A DNA stretch of 64,000 bases from Jeotgalicoccus aerolatus. Its GTDB lineage: Bacteria > Bacillota > Bacilli > Staphylococcales > Salinicoccaceae. Location of the stretch: NCBI RefSeq assembly GCF_014635205.1, contig NZ_BMCN01000001.1, positions 1,054,001 to 1,118,000 on the forward strand. Direction: 5' to 3'. Both the position numbers and the translations under genes were made by a program. Below the pieces are notes generated by a model. That model had not been told where the DNA came from. It ran no database searches and saw only the letters and a list, made by a program, of their open reading frames with translations. Positions 25,293-34,244 of the stretch are shown here, piece after piece (positions within the stretch are counted from its first letter, which is position 1; each line of letters opens with the position of its first letter).

Positions 25293-25439
25293 AATCATTC
25301 CCCTTTTTATGTAAACTTAAAATCATTTACAGTATAACAATAACCAAGCAGCGTCTCTATAAAGAATATTTCATCAAGTCTACTCCTAAATAAAGTTTGA
25401 GGCATCTCCAAAAATTATTGAAGATGCCCGTTTTTAAGT

Positions 25440-26861
25440 TTAATTAGCTTTCTCTTCTTTCAAATCTTTCGCAATACCAATTCCTGTATATCCTAGAATA
25501 ATAGCAAAGATAAATCCAACGTAGCAGAGCACGGCCCAAGGGGCATAACTTAAGGTTGGTATGCCGAGTGTTCCTGCCATAAATACTCCTGCAGATGACC
25601 AGGGGATTAAAGGAACGATAACTGTTCCTGAGTCCTCAAGTGTTCTTGACAGATTTTTTGCAGCAAGATTTTTCATTTTATAAGTATCTTTGAACATTTC
25701 TCCCGGGACGATTATAGACAGGTAAGAGTTACCTGTTACTAATGCCATAGTCAGACAGGATAAGACGGTTGTTAATATTAAATCTCCCGTACGTTTAACG
25801 AATTTAAGAAGATATTCTATAATGACTTCCAAGGCACCTGATTTTGTCATAATTCCTGCGAAGGCAAATGCCGAGAAGGCGATTAAAATCACACTTGTCA
25901 TAGACTGCATGCCGCCCTGATGTACTAAATCCAGCACTTCTGGTATGACAGAAGAGGCTTCGAATCCATTTTTGTTAACCATGCTGACATCAAAGCCGCT
26001 AACTGCAGATGCAAATACATCTTTTAAGCTGAATCCTTGTATAAACATTCCCAAAACTCCTGCCAGCACTGAAGAGAATATAATGACCGGCAATGTAGGA
26101 TATTTTTTTACAGCTCCGAATAATATAAGAGCAGGCGGTAATAATAATAGTATATTCCAGTTAAACATAGTATTTAAAGTTGTCAGCATCGCAGTCATCG
26201 TTTCCGGTGCTGTAACTTCTTTGTCAGCAATACTTAATCCTGCGATTAAATAAATAACCATCGATACAATAGCTGCCGGAACTGTCGTCCATAACATATG
26301 CTTAATATGTTCATACAATCCACTTCCAGCAGCAATCGGAGCAAGATTTGTTGTGTCGGATAAAGGAGATAATTTATCTCCAAAATATGCACCTGCAACT
26401 ATCGCCCCGGCAGTAGCCGGAAGATTGGCTTCGAGGCCTGTCGCAATTCCCATCAAAGCGACACCAACTGTTCCGACTGACCCCCATGATGTTCCCGTGA
26501 CTATAGATATAATGGCAGAAACGACAAAGGCAATTAAAACTATGAATGTCGGATTAATCAGTTCCAGCCCGTAGTATATTAACATTGGAATAGTGCCGGA
26601 TATCATCCAGGTACCAATTAAAATCCCGATGGATATGAGGATCAGAATGGCAGGCATAGCCAGGCTCACTTTTTCCTGTATTCCTTTCATCATATCTTCC
26701 CATGAAAATCCAAGACGAAGAGCAATAAATCCTGCATATACGGAAGAAAGTATAAGCAGCGGTTCAGGGTTTAATCCGAATACTCCAAAACCGATTGCCA
26801 GCAACAGCAGCATTACGGCAATAGGTGAAAATGCTTCAAATAAATTTGGTTTTCTTTTCAT
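25440..26861 (-). CDS. NhaC-family Na+/H+ antiporter
   Basis: This roughly 473-residue protein has 11-12 membrane spans and the NhaC/MleN family segments GTSWGSVGTVGVALMGIA (about 125-142), GAYFGDKLSPLSDTTNLAP and SGTVIVPLIPWSSAGVFMAGTLG. Family members exchange Na+ for H+ and some exchange organic acids (malate/lactate). The start at 26861 follows GGGGAG. It is 16 bases downstream of iadA, so it may serve transport linked to isoaspartyl peptides or aspartate; that link is inference. Confidence 0.9.
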   Translation of the reverse strand: MKRKPNLFEAFSPIAVMLLLLAIGFGVFGLNPEPLLILSSVYAGFIALRLGFSWEDMMKGIQEKVSLAMPAILILISIGILIGTWMISGTIPMLIYYGLELINPTFIVLIAFVVSAIISIVTGTSWGSVGTVGVALMGIATGLEANLPATAGAIVAGAYFGDKLSPLSDTTNLAPIAAGSGLYEHIKHMLWTTVPAAIVSMVIYLIAGLSIADKEVTAPETMTAMLTTLNTMFNWNILLLLPPALILFGAVKKYPTLPVIIFSSVLAGVLGMFIQGFSLKDVFASAVSGFDVSMVNKNGFEASSVIPEVLDLVHQGGMQSMTSVILIAFSAFAFAGIMTKSGALEVIIEYLLKFVKRTGDLILTTVLSCLTMALVTGNSYLSIIVPGEMFKDTYKMKNLAAKNLSRTLEDSGTVIVPLIPWSSAGVFMAGTLGIPTLSYAPWAVLCYVGFIFAIILGYTGIGIAKDLKEEKAN

Positions 26862-26877
26862 ATATGTACGCTCTCCC

Positions 26878-28026
26878 CTATTCAAAAGTCCCTTTTACGA
26901 GTAAATTGCCGTTCTCAATCATATGCTTTCCTTTCGCAAATACATGTTCAATTTCAAAGGTATCTTTCGACAGCACTAATAAGTCAGCATCACTTCCTTC
27001 TTGAATCACACCTTTGCCTTCGAGTTTCAGGGCCTCTGCAGTGTTGGCTGTCACCAGCCTCAAAGTTTCTTCCAAAGATAATTCTCCCGCTTTAATCGTT
27101 TCAATAACCTGATTAAATAGGGTGCGCGTACTAGCGACCCCAAAGCCGATCAGTTTTCCTTCTTCATTAAATTTAGGCAGACTGCCGTTGCCATCAGAGG
27201 ATATAGTCAGTTTACTTAAATCACCCTGGTTCTTTTTATAATAGGAGATCCATTCGTAAGTCGTGTCATCAGCGGTAATATCGACAAATGCGCCCCTTGC
27301 TGCCAGTCTGATGGCATCATCAAATAATTCCCTGCTTCTAGTTATATGAGTCACATGGAGATTCGATGCAGGCAGTTCGTATTCATCCAGCAGCTGGTGA
27401 AGTATTGATAAATATCCTTTTCCGGGACCTGTATGGAAGTGAGTAATTCCCGCCTTGCCGCTTAACATGCCGCCTACTCTGGTTTGACCGGCAATTTTTG
27501 CAAGTTCATGTACACTTGGCTGGCCGGATCTCGAATCAGATATTGCAATTTCGGCAGTACCGATTACTTTATCGATTAAAATTGCATCATCCTTTACATT
27601 GTCAGTAAAAGTCGGTGTCGGCACATCATAATTACCGGTATATATATATGTAGAAATCCCTTCGATTTCCAAACCCCGGGCTTTAGCAAGGAGAGAAGTC
27701 AAATGCCGCGTAGTCCCGTCTGTTCCGATCAGACCGGCCGCCGAAGTAATACCCGACTGAATTAAATCACTGATTTGAATTTCCGGAGTGCGGGTCGCAA
27801 ATCCGCCCTCACCTCCGCCTCCAAGGAAATGTACATGAGGATCGATAAAACCCGGTGTGACAAGAGCACCTTCGGCGTCAATGATTTTATAGTCAATCCC
27901 AAGGCTGGATACTGCGTCCTCATCGATATCTCCAATTTTTGAAATTTTACCGTTAATCACTAAGACTGACTGCTTGCCGATAAAGTCCGGAGCATAAAGC
28001 TCTGCATTTTTAATTAAAGTAATCAT
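26878..28026 (-). CDS. iadA: Beta-aspartyl (isoaspartyl) dipeptidase
   Basis: This 382-residue binuclear zinc amidohydrolase cleaves isoaspartyl dipeptides that arise from damaged protein. Zinc ligands are visible as H64 and H66 (GFIDPHVHFLGGGGEGGF, a motif specific to IadA), the glutamate in the GTAEIAISDSRSGQP region, His in ITHFHTG and LHVTHI, and the catalytic aspartate in ISSDGNGS. It is the first gene of a two-gene unit with the NhaC-type antiporter, and asparaginase lies just beyond, so the locus gathers Asp/Asn-releasing enzymes. Confidence 0.93.
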   Translation of the reverse strand: MITLIKNAELYAPDFIGKQSVLVINGKISKIGDIDEDAVSSLGIDYKIIDAEGALVTPGFIDPHVHFLGGGGEGGFATRTPEIQISDLIQSGITSAAGLIGTDGTTRHLTSLLAKARGLEIEGISTYIYTGNYDVPTPTFTDNVKDDAILIDKVIGTAEIAISDSRSGQPSVHELAKIAGQTRVGGMLSGKAGITHFHTGPGKGYLSILHQLLDEYELPASNLHVTHITRSRELFDDAIRLAARGAFVDITADDTTYEWISYYKKNQGDLSKLTISSDGNGSLPKFNEEGKLIGFGVASTRTLFNQVIETIKAGELSLEETLRLVTANTAEALKLEGKGVIQEGSDADLLVLSKDTFEIEHVFAKGKHMIENGNLLVKGTFE

Positions 28027-28115
28027 AAAACCATCCTTTTTAGTATGAATAATTAGAAAATTTTAAAAACATAATCTTATACTAAATCTGTAATTGTATA
28101 TAGTCAACAAAATGT

Positions 28116-28151
28116 AAAAAGTCCCTGTTTGGTGAAAACCAGCAGGAACTT
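28116..28151 (-). terminator. Terminator of the LysR/MFS operon
   Basis: On the minus strand AAGTTCCTG and CAGGGACTT (one T-G pair) close over an inner TGG/CCA stem, followed by TTTTTA. It lies 68 bases past the MFS stop. Confidence 0.75.
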
Positions 28152-28218
28152 CTTGAATTACTTATTTATGCAGAATAGCATTTCTTCTTATAGATTCAAA
28201 ATCTGGCCTCTTACATTT

Positions 28219-29397
28219 TTAATAAGAAGCATTTAATTTTAACTGCTTATGCATCCGTGACAGCATCAGTGTAAATATTAAGGCGATGACTGCAACAACA
28301 AAGATAACCGTCATGACTGTCGATACCCCGTACATATCTGCGATTTTACCTAAAACCGGTGCAAAGACTCCGCCTGCACTGACCGATAAGCCGAGAGTGA
28401 CACCTGATGCCAGGCCGACTCTGTTCGGCAGATATTGCTGTCCCAGCACAACGAGTGAACTGTACGGCATAAAAATTAAAAATCCTGCTGCGATTATCAT
28501 CAGTGCCGAGAGTGCAAACGATTCTGTAACAGAGAGGATAAACAGTACCGGTACAACTCCTGTAAAGCTGTAGCGGATTACTTTTAAGTAACCTAAACTG
28601 TCTGCGATTCTTCCTCCAAAGAGTGTACCCGCTGATGTCGAGATCAGGAAGATACTTAAGAGTATATTCCCCGATTCATTGGACTGGAGAATAATCGTAA
28701 TCCAGAACAGCGGAATAAAGGTGTTCAAACTTATAAAGACAATGGAACGAGTAATCAGCACAACGCTTAAAAGCGAGAATGGTTTCCACTGGTCTTTCGG
28801 AAGTACCTGAGCTGTGGCTGCAGAAGAAACAGGTGCTTTTTGCCCTGCCGGTTCACTGGTGACTTTCCAAATAATTAAACTCATAATCAGCGACGGGATA
28901 ATTAAAATTATCAAACCCTGCAAATCCCACAGCATGAGCGTGACAGTAGCGACAATGGGTCCGAGTGCAAAGCCCAAAGTACCGCCCAAAGAAAATATGC
29001 TCATATCCGATGCTTTGTTTTTTCCTGCATTCAAAGTCACGGTCTTTGCTGCTTCCGGGTGAAACAGTGCTGTTCCAAGCCCGCTGATCATAATGGCAGC
29101 AAAAATTGCCCAGTAGTTATCTAAAAATCCAATAACCGCGAGCCCTGAGCTGCCGAGGATTAAGCCTAAAGGCACCATCCATTTTTTAGATATAATATCT
29201 GAATATATACCAATAAAAGGCTGAGAGACTGACGAGACGATATTTGCTGCAAATATGAGGGCCGCTGCCGCTGTATATGTAAAATCATAAGCAAAAATTA
29301 AAAAAGGCAGCAGAGCAGGCAGAATGCCTGAGTTCATATCACAAAATAAATGACCTGCTGCCATAGAGTATGTTTTTCTATTGGCTGATTTAAACAC
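28219..29397 (-). CDS. MFS transporter, fosmidomycin-resistance (Fsr) type
   Basis: This 392-residue, twelve-span efflux protein shows the Fsr-family opening YSMAAGHLFCDMNSGILPALLPFL, QPFIGIYSDIISKK, and GLGTALFHPEAAKTV in the fourth span region. Fsr proteins export fosmidomycin and similar compounds; the true substrate here is unknown. It is the third gene of an operon with the LysR regulator and a 69-residue protein. Candidate drug:H+ antiporter of the cytoplasmic membrane. Confidence 0.88.
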   Translation of the reverse strand: MFKSANRKTYSMAAGHLFCDMNSGILPALLPFLIFAYDFTYTAAAALIFAANIVSSVSQPFIGIYSDIISKKWMVPLGLILGSSGLAVIGFLDNYWAIFAAIMISGLGTALFHPEAAKTVTLNAGKNKASDMSIFSLGGTLGFALGPIVATVTLMLWDLQGLIILIIPSLIMSLIIWKVTSEPAGQKAPVSSAATAQVLPKDQWKPFSLLSVVLITRSIVFISLNTFIPLFWITIILQSNESGNILLSIFLISTSAGTLFGGRIADSLGYLKVIRYSFTGVVPVLFILSVTESFALSALMIIAAGFLIFMPYSSLVVLGQQYLPNRVGLASGVTLGLSVSAGGVFAPVLGKIADMYGVSTVMTVIFVVAVIALIFTLMLSRMHKQLKLNASY

Positions 29398-29418
29398 TGT
29401 ATCCCCTTCGTTTCTTCT

Positions 29419-29628
29419 TTATTTTTGGTATTTCTCCAGATGCCTGAGCGTTTTTTCATACTCCTGTTTTTGACATACAGACAGATTACCTTCTTCCAGC
29501 CTGTCTTTAGCTGCTTGTATATTTCTCTCAAGCTTTTCCTGATTGAGACTATCTACATACTCTTTTTCTTTTCCCCCGGTCAGTCTGGAAATTATTCCGC
29601 CTAAAATATTTATATTTTTCTGCTTCAT
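29419..29628 (-). CDS. Small helical protein of unknown function, 69 residues
   Basis: The protein is highly charged and predicted largely helical (MKQKNINILGGIISRL at the start, a coiled-coil-like C-terminus rich in Lys and Glu). GGGGTGG lies 4 bases before the ATG. It is packed between LysR (18 bases upstream) and the Fsr-type MFS gene (21 bases downstream), so it is cotranscribed. No family was recognised. Confidence 0.65.
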   Translation of the reverse strand: MKQKNINILGGIISRLTGGKEKEYVDSLNQEKLERNIQAAKDRLEEGNLSVCQKQEYEKTLRHLEKYQK

Positions 29629-29646
29629 AAAACCACCCCGCTTATA

Positions 29647-30549
29647 TTATATCAGTCCGATATCTCCCTTATCGATGTTTGCAGTCAGCACATCGATAAA
29701 ATTCTGAGCTGCTTTAGACAGACGATGATCTTTCAGCCAGATTAAACCAATATCACCCGATAGCTGTTCGGAATCTGCAATTTTGTGAATATGCACCGGA
29801 TACTCCTTGTAAAGATGAAGGAGAGATTCCGGCACAATCGAAACACCAAAATCAGTGGACACAAGCTCCATCATCAGCTTCAGATCGGAAAACTCCGCAA
29901 TAATTTCCGGCTGTATTTTAGCTTTGGAGAATGCTTCATGGATGGAATAATACACACCCAGTCCTTCGATACTAGGCAGGACGAGCGGATAGCGGCTCAC
30001 TTCTTCAAGTGTAGCATCTCCTGTAAACAGTTTTTTCTCTTTAGAAGTGATAACGTAAAACGGTTCGCTGTGCAGATGCTGCAGTGTAAATTCATCTATT
30101 TCAAGCGGCAGGCGGACGATTGCCATTTCTATTTCGCGCTGTTTCAAAAGATAGCAGAGCAGGGATGATTCATTCTGCTGAATTTTATATTTTATTTTTG
30201 GATACATGCTTCTGTACTGATGAAATACTTCATTTAAATTGCCTAAGGAAAAAGTATTAATACCGACTGCGAGCCTGCCGTCTACTCCTCCCCCGACATC
30301 TGCAACTTCATTTTTAGCCTCTTCCATCATCTGTGTAATTTGAATTGCGTATTTATATAAAGTTTTACCCGCTTCAGTCAGCTCTAAAAATTTCCCGCTC
30401 CTTTCAAACAGTTGCTCACCGAGCGATGCTTCCATATTTTTCAGCTGCTGGCTGAGCGGCGGCTGGGACATATAAAGCTTCTTTGCTGCTGCTGATATCT
30501 GTTTCTCTTCTGCGATAACGATAAAATACCGTAATTGCCGAATGTCCAT
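29647..30549 (-). CDS. LysR-family transcriptional regulator
   Basis: This 300-residue protein has an N-terminal winged helix-turn-helix (about 1-60: MDIRQLRYFIVIAEEKQISAAAKKLYMSQPPLSQQLK) and a substrate-binding effector domain (about 90-295). It is divergent from the CynX-type MFS gene and is the first gene of its own operon with the Fsr-type MFS, so both transporters are plausible targets. The 124-bp intergenic region is AT-rich; no convincing T-N11-A operator could be fixed by eye. Confidence 0.92.
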   Translation of the reverse strand: MDIRQLRYFIVIAEEKQISAAAKKLYMSQPPLSQQLKNMEASLGEQLFERSGKFLELTEAGKTLYKYAIQITQMMEEAKNEVADVGGGVDGRLAVGINTFSLGNLNEVFHQYRSMYPKIKYKIQQNESSLLCYLLKQREIEMAIVRLPLEIDEFTLQHLHSEPFYVITSKEKKLFTGDATLEEVSRYPLVLPSIEGLGVYYSIHEAFSKAKIQPEIIAEFSDLKLMMELVSTDFGVSIVPESLLHLYKEYPVHIHKIADSEQLSGDIGLIWLKDHRLSKAAQNFIDVLTANIDKGDIGLI

Positions 30550-30673
30550 AAATTCACCTCAAGTATATGAAAAAAGTTATTTTAAGTAATTTTATTAATA
30601 TTTTATGTATATCATGTCTAATGGTATCATAAGTATTACTATATGAATAATATGAAATTCGGGAGGATAAGAA

Positions 30674-31897
30674 TTGGGTAAAATATATAATAAAAATACT
30701 TTTCTGCTGCTTTTTGTCATTGCTGCCATTTCACTAAACCTCCGTCTCGGCATTACATCAGTCGGTCCTCTAATGGATTCGATTCGCACTTCCTTATCAC
30801 TCTCCAATGCACAAGCCAGTCTTCTTACGACTGTTCCAGTTCTTTGCATGGGGATTTTTGCGTCACTAGCCACTGTACTTAATAAAAAATACGGTTCTAA
30901 ATTTACTTTGATACTTATGCTGGCAGTGCTCGGTCTTGCTACTGCGCTCCGCGGTTTTCTGCCGGGCTTCTCAACGCTCTTAATCACTGCCTTTCTAATC
31001 GGTCTTGCTATTGCAGTACTCGGGCCGACAATGTCTGCTGTGATTAAAAAATATTTCCCGGGGCACGCGGCTATCGCAATTGGGATCTCAACCTTCTTTA
31101 TGAGTATGGGGTCGGCTGCCAGTGCAGCCCTTACAGGCATTTTCTTCGAAGTTTCAGACTCTTACATGTTCGCCCTCGCGATTTGGGCAGTGTTTGGTTT
31201 ATTCGGAGTTCTGGTTGTTGCTTTTGTCTTAAGAACAGGTGCCAGCAGCACGCTGCCTAAACAAAATGTTACTGAAGTGAAGTACAACTTCCCTTCTCCA
31301 TGGAAACAGTTTACACCATATCTGTTCATGCTGTTCTACGCACTGCAGGCGGCTCTCTACTTCTCGACAATTACATGGCTTGTGCCGATGTCAGTGGAAA
31401 ACGGTATGACGATGATTCAGGGCGGTATGCTCTTAAGCGCAGTCATGTCTGTACAGGTTATCTTCAACCTGCTGCTGCCGATAATGATGGAGAAATATCC
31501 GGCACGCAGAAACTGGATTTATTTCATTCTCGTATCAGGAACTATCGCAACCCTGCTATTCTGGACAGGGGACCACACCTTGATGTGGATCGGCGCCTTT
31601 ATGATGGGTATTCCGCTCGGTGGACTGTACTCTGCAGCACTGATGCTGCCGCTCGATGAAACTGTAACAGCAGACGGAGCGAATTCATGGACAGCCATGA
31701 TGCAGACCGGCGGCTGTATTCTCGGCGGACTGTTCCCGTTTGTAATCGGCTTTATATACGATGGAACACAGAACCATAATTACACGATGTCTATACTGCT
31801 GGCAATTTATGCCTCTGCCTTTATTCTGATTACAATCATCGGTAATAAAAAAGAGAAAAACTATGATGACTATATAGTAAAACCTTCTGACAATTAA
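30674..31897 (+). CDS. MFS transporter, CynX/NimT family, TTG start
   Basis: This 407-residue, twelve-span protein of the cyanate/2-nitroimidazole transporter family has the family opening ISLNLRLGITSVGPLMDSI (R-x-x-x-T-x-x-G-P pattern), GRGF-like LRGFLPGF and GPTMSAVIKKYFPGH. The start codon is TTG at 30674, set by GGGAGG 8 bases upstream. The stop codon lies in the loop of the terminator hairpin. The substrate is unknown. It is divergent from the LysR gene. Confidence 0.88.
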   Translation: MGKIYNKNTFLLLFVIAAISLNLRLGITSVGPLMDSIRTSLSLSNAQASLLTTVPVLCMGIFASLATVLNKKYGSKFTLILMLAVLGLATALRGFLPGFSTLLITAFLIGLAIAVLGPTMSAVIKKYFPGHAAIAIGISTFFMSMGSAASAALTGIFFEVSDSYMFALAIWAVFGLFGVLVVAFVLRTGASSTLPKQNVTEVKYNFPSPWKQFTPYLFMLFYALQAALYFSTITWLVPMSVENGMTMIQGGMLLSAVMSVQVIFNLLLPIMMEKYPARRNWIYFILVSGTIATLLFWTGDHTLMWIGAFMMGIPLGGLYSAALMLPLDETVTADGANSWTAMMQTGGCILGGLFPFVIGFIYDGTQNHNYTMSILLAIYASAFILITIIGNKKEKNYDDYIVKPSDN

Positions 31898-31912
31898 GTC
31901 AGAAGGTTTTTT
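31880..31912. terminator. Terminator overlapping the CynX-type stop codon
   Basis: AAACCTTCTGAC and GTCAGAAGGTTT pair perfectly around AATTAA, which contains the gene's TAA, and are followed by TTTAATT. It also lies 3 bases past the convergent AraC gene, and may serve both. Confidence 0.88.
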
Positions 31913-31914
31913 AA

Positions 31915-32790
31915 TTACTGCATTTTTACTTTTCTTACGGGCATCCAAATTTCACTGTAAGCGTAATCTTCTCTTTCAGCATCCATAATTGTAAATGAAA
32001 AACCTGGCGCTTCAACTAATTCATAATTTGATGAGGGCAGCCATTCTGAATACGTGCGGGCCGTCGTCTGCTGCATTGTTTCCGGGAATGGACCTTCATT
32101 GGGAAATACTGCCCAAGTGTGTGCATCTACACTAACCGTATCGAGCACTGGACTGATATTCTCTTTAGTCGTCAGCACACCAATCATGTGCGTTAAACTC
32201 CCCTCGTCTTTCAAAAATTTCTCATCTGCATCATACGATGCATTAATAATCTGCTCAGGCTCAAGGTTCTGCAGTCTGTGCATTTCTTCTCTCTCTTCTG
32301 CAGTAATACTTTTAGCAAGTTCCATAATCTCATTGTTAACCCCTTCAAACTGCATCGGTACTCTTCTGCTCACTCCGGCAATCGTAAATGCAGGCATTTC
32401 TTTTATACGTACTTCCATATTTTCTCCTCCTCTGACATCGATATAAAATGAAAGTTTAGGGTAGGTTAGGTGAATCTTTGTCTTCTTAATTTCAGACGGC
32501 AAATAGCCGCTCCATGTTTTGAAAGCTCTGGTGAAGCCGTCCACTGATTGATAGCCGTATTTAAAAGCAGTATCTGTAACACTGCAGCCATTCACCAAAT
32601 CCTGATTTGCCACAGCTAATTTCCTATTTTTAATATATTCACTGAGCGGTATGCCGCTGATATACTGAAATACTTTTCTGAAGTGATAGTCAGATTCCCC
32701 TGTATATGCTGCGACATCTTCTAATTTAATATCATTGGCAAGGTTATCTTCAATAAAATTAATAACATCATTTAAAGTTTTAATCATCAT
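31915..32790 (-). CDS. AraC-family regulator with GyrI-like effector-binding domain
   Basis: This roughly 291-residue protein combines an N-terminal AraC DNA-binding domain of two helix-turn-helices (about 5-103, with VAAYTGESDYHFRKVF and VTDTAFKYGYQSVDGFTRAFKTWSG) and a C-terminal GyrI/Rob-like ligand domain (about 125-290, ending YSEIWMPVRK). Such regulators sense hydrophobic drugs or peptides. The first ATG (32790) is preferred over an upstream GTG because AAAGG then has better spacing. It is divergent from the SDR gene, a plausible target. Confidence 0.9.
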   Translation of the reverse strand: MMIKTLNDVINFIEDNLANDIKLEDVAAYTGESDYHFRKVFQYISGIPLSEYIKNRKLAVANQDLVNGCSVTDTAFKYGYQSVDGFTRAFKTWSGYLPSEIKKTKIHLTYPKLSFYIDVRGGENMEVRIKEMPAFTIAGVSRRVPMQFEGVNNEIMELAKSITAEEREEMHRLQNLEPEQIINASYDADEKFLKDEGSLTHMIGVLTTKENISPVLDTVSVDAHTWAVFPNEGPFPETMQQTTARTYSEWLPSSNYELVEAPGFSFTIMDAEREDYAYSEIWMPVRKVKMQ

Positions 32791-32903
32791 TTCCACCGTC
32801 CTTTCAAATTACATACTACAGAGTTGCCAAAAAGTTCTCTCGATATTTTCATAGTGAATTATATCGGTCAGCATTATATGATTATTAATTTTTATATAAG
32901 TGT

Positions 32904-32949
32904 GTTTATATTTACTGTAAGGGTATTAAGTTATTACTTAAACTTACAG
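32904..32949 (+). promoter_or_regulatory. SDR upstream region: sigma-B-like elements and a nested inverted repeat
   Basis: GTTT (32904) and GGGTAT (32921-32926) resemble a sigma-B promoter with spacing one base shorter than usual. Over the same stretch CTGTAAG (32915-32921) and CTTACAG (32943-32949) form an inverted repeat enclosing AAGT/ACTT. It could be an operator for the divergent AraC regulator or a 5' leader hairpin. Confidence 0.4.
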
Positions 32950-32963
32950 CAGAGGGTGATTAA

Positions 32964-33803
32964 ATGAGCGAAAATATAATGGCAATTACAGGGCCAACAT
33001 CAGGCATCGGGAGAGCGACTGCCTTGGAATTAGCTGATCAATTCGACCGAATCGTTCTTCTTGTCCGTAATTTAAATAAAGGAGAAGTATTAAAACAGGA
33101 AATAAAAACAAAATCACCTGTTCAGATAGATGTGATTCACTGCGATTTGAGCGAGTTGTCATCAATAGAAGCTGCAGCAAATAAAATGAAAGAAAAATAC
33201 GATTCAATAGATAGTTTAATATTAAATGCGGGAGTAGTTTCTTTAACGAAGCAGGAAACGAAAGACGGTTTTGAAATGATGATGGGTACAAATTATATCG
33301 GTCATTTTTATCTGACACACCTGCTGCTGCCGCTTGTCCTTGACAGCGAAGCAAAACAGATTGTTGTTGTTTCATCGAATGGATATAAATTCGCACCGTT
33401 AAAAGCACCTTACTTTAAACGAAGAAAATTTAACCCCGTAACGAACTACGGCCAGTCGAAACTGGGTACTTTGTATCTGATGCAGGCCCTGTACGACTCG
33501 TATCATGAAGAGGGGTTAAAAACGACGGCTGTACACCCAGGAGCAGTGTCGACTAACTTAGGAAAAACACCGAAAAATGAACGATTCGGCAACCTGGTCT
33601 ATAAAGTACTGACACCTTTTTTTCTTACTGCGGAAGAAGGCAGTTTTTCGACAGTAATGGCTGTGAAATTCCCTGAAAAATACAACGGTAAATATATGCA
33701 TAATGGTAAAATTCTTAAAGTGCAAAAACACGGGAATGATATAGATGCAAGAACATCTCTTATGACAGCGACATTAGATGTGCTGAACCTGACTCACCTT
33801 TAA
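32964..33803 (+). CDS. Short-chain dehydrogenase/reductase (retinol dehydrogenase-like)
   Basis: This 279-residue SDR has the cofactor loop ITGPTSGIGRAT (about 8-19), LILNAGVVS, the catalytic serine region VVVSSNGY and YGQSK (Y-x-x-x-K) around residue 156-160, followed by VHPGAVSTNLGK. All catalytic residues are intact, in contrast to the SDR-like protein at 2010-2681. NAD(P)-dependent oxidoreductase of unknown substrate. GAGGGTG precedes the ATG. Confidence 0.92.
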   Translation: MSENIMAITGPTSGIGRATALELADQFDRIVLLVRNLNKGEVLKQEIKTKSPVQIDVIHCDLSELSSIEAAANKMKEKYDSIDSLILNAGVVSLTKQETKDGFEMMMGTNYIGHFYLTHLLLPLVLDSEAKQIVVVSSNGYKFAPLKAPYFKRRKFNPVTNYGQSKLGTLYLMQALYDSYHEEGLKTTAVHPGAVSTNLGKTPKNERFGNLVYKVLTPFFLTAEEGSFSTVMAVKFPEKYNGKYMHNGKILKVQKHGNDIDARTSLMTATLDVLNLTHL

Positions 33804-33811
33804 AATACAGG

Positions 33812-33841
33812 GAAGGTACAGATCAAGACACCTGTACCTTC
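33812..33841 (+). terminator. Hairpin after the SDR gene, probable terminator
   Basis: GAAGGTACAG and CTGTACCTTC form a perfect 10-bp stem with a 10-base loop, 8 bases past the stop. No immediate U-run follows, so termination is only probable. Confidence 0.5.
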
Positions 33842-33860
33842 TCCATGCTGTTAAATGTTT

Positions 33861-34092
33861 TTACTTATCTTCCTTCTTGCTTTTTGTTTTCATATAAATT
33901 GCCGATAGCAGGTCACTCCCAAAGCCGCTAAGAATTGAATAACCTATAATCTACATCATACTTTCACATGCCGGCACTATATCCATAAGAAAGTAGATGA
34001 ATAAACAGAAGACAATAAATAATTTTATTATCTCAGGTGTCTTATATAGTGTTTCATGAATTTTTTCATATACGTTCTTCTCACTCCTACAT
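33861..34092 (-). pseudogene. Remnant of a small membrane-protein gene
   Basis: On the minus strand AAGAAGGATTT precedes an ATG directly followed by TAG. Shifting one base opens a frame reading SEKNVYEKIHETLYKTPE, then a hydrophobic span with LFIVFCLFIYFL, an in-frame TAG at 33951-33953, a second segment with SGFGSDLLSAIY and a Lys-rich end before TAA at 33861. Both a frameshift and a stop break it, so it is best read as a decayed two-span protein. This is the main content of the gap 33804-34244. Confidence 0.5.
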
Positions 34093-34244
34093 AAATCCTT
34101 CTTATTTCTTTTATTTTAAATTGCGGTCATGATTCGACAGACCGAAAATTCTCTAATTTGTATATCAAATGTAAAACAAATAAAAAAACGACACAAAATC
34201 TTCTGCTTAAGAAATCTGTATCATTTTTTAGCCTTATTCATTCT

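Noticed and set aside
25401-25428. Hairpin GGCATCTCC/GAAGATGCC as terminator of the NhaC-type gene
   Set aside because: The T-run follows on the plus strand, while the gene lies on the minus strand, where only a weak CTTTATTT follows; I could not decide its role.
28027-28218. A riboswitch or T-box upstream of iadA or elsewhere in the larger gaps
   Set aside because: No T-box, SAM, lysine or other leader signature could be recognised by eye in 28027-28218, 41142-41329 or 55569-55861.
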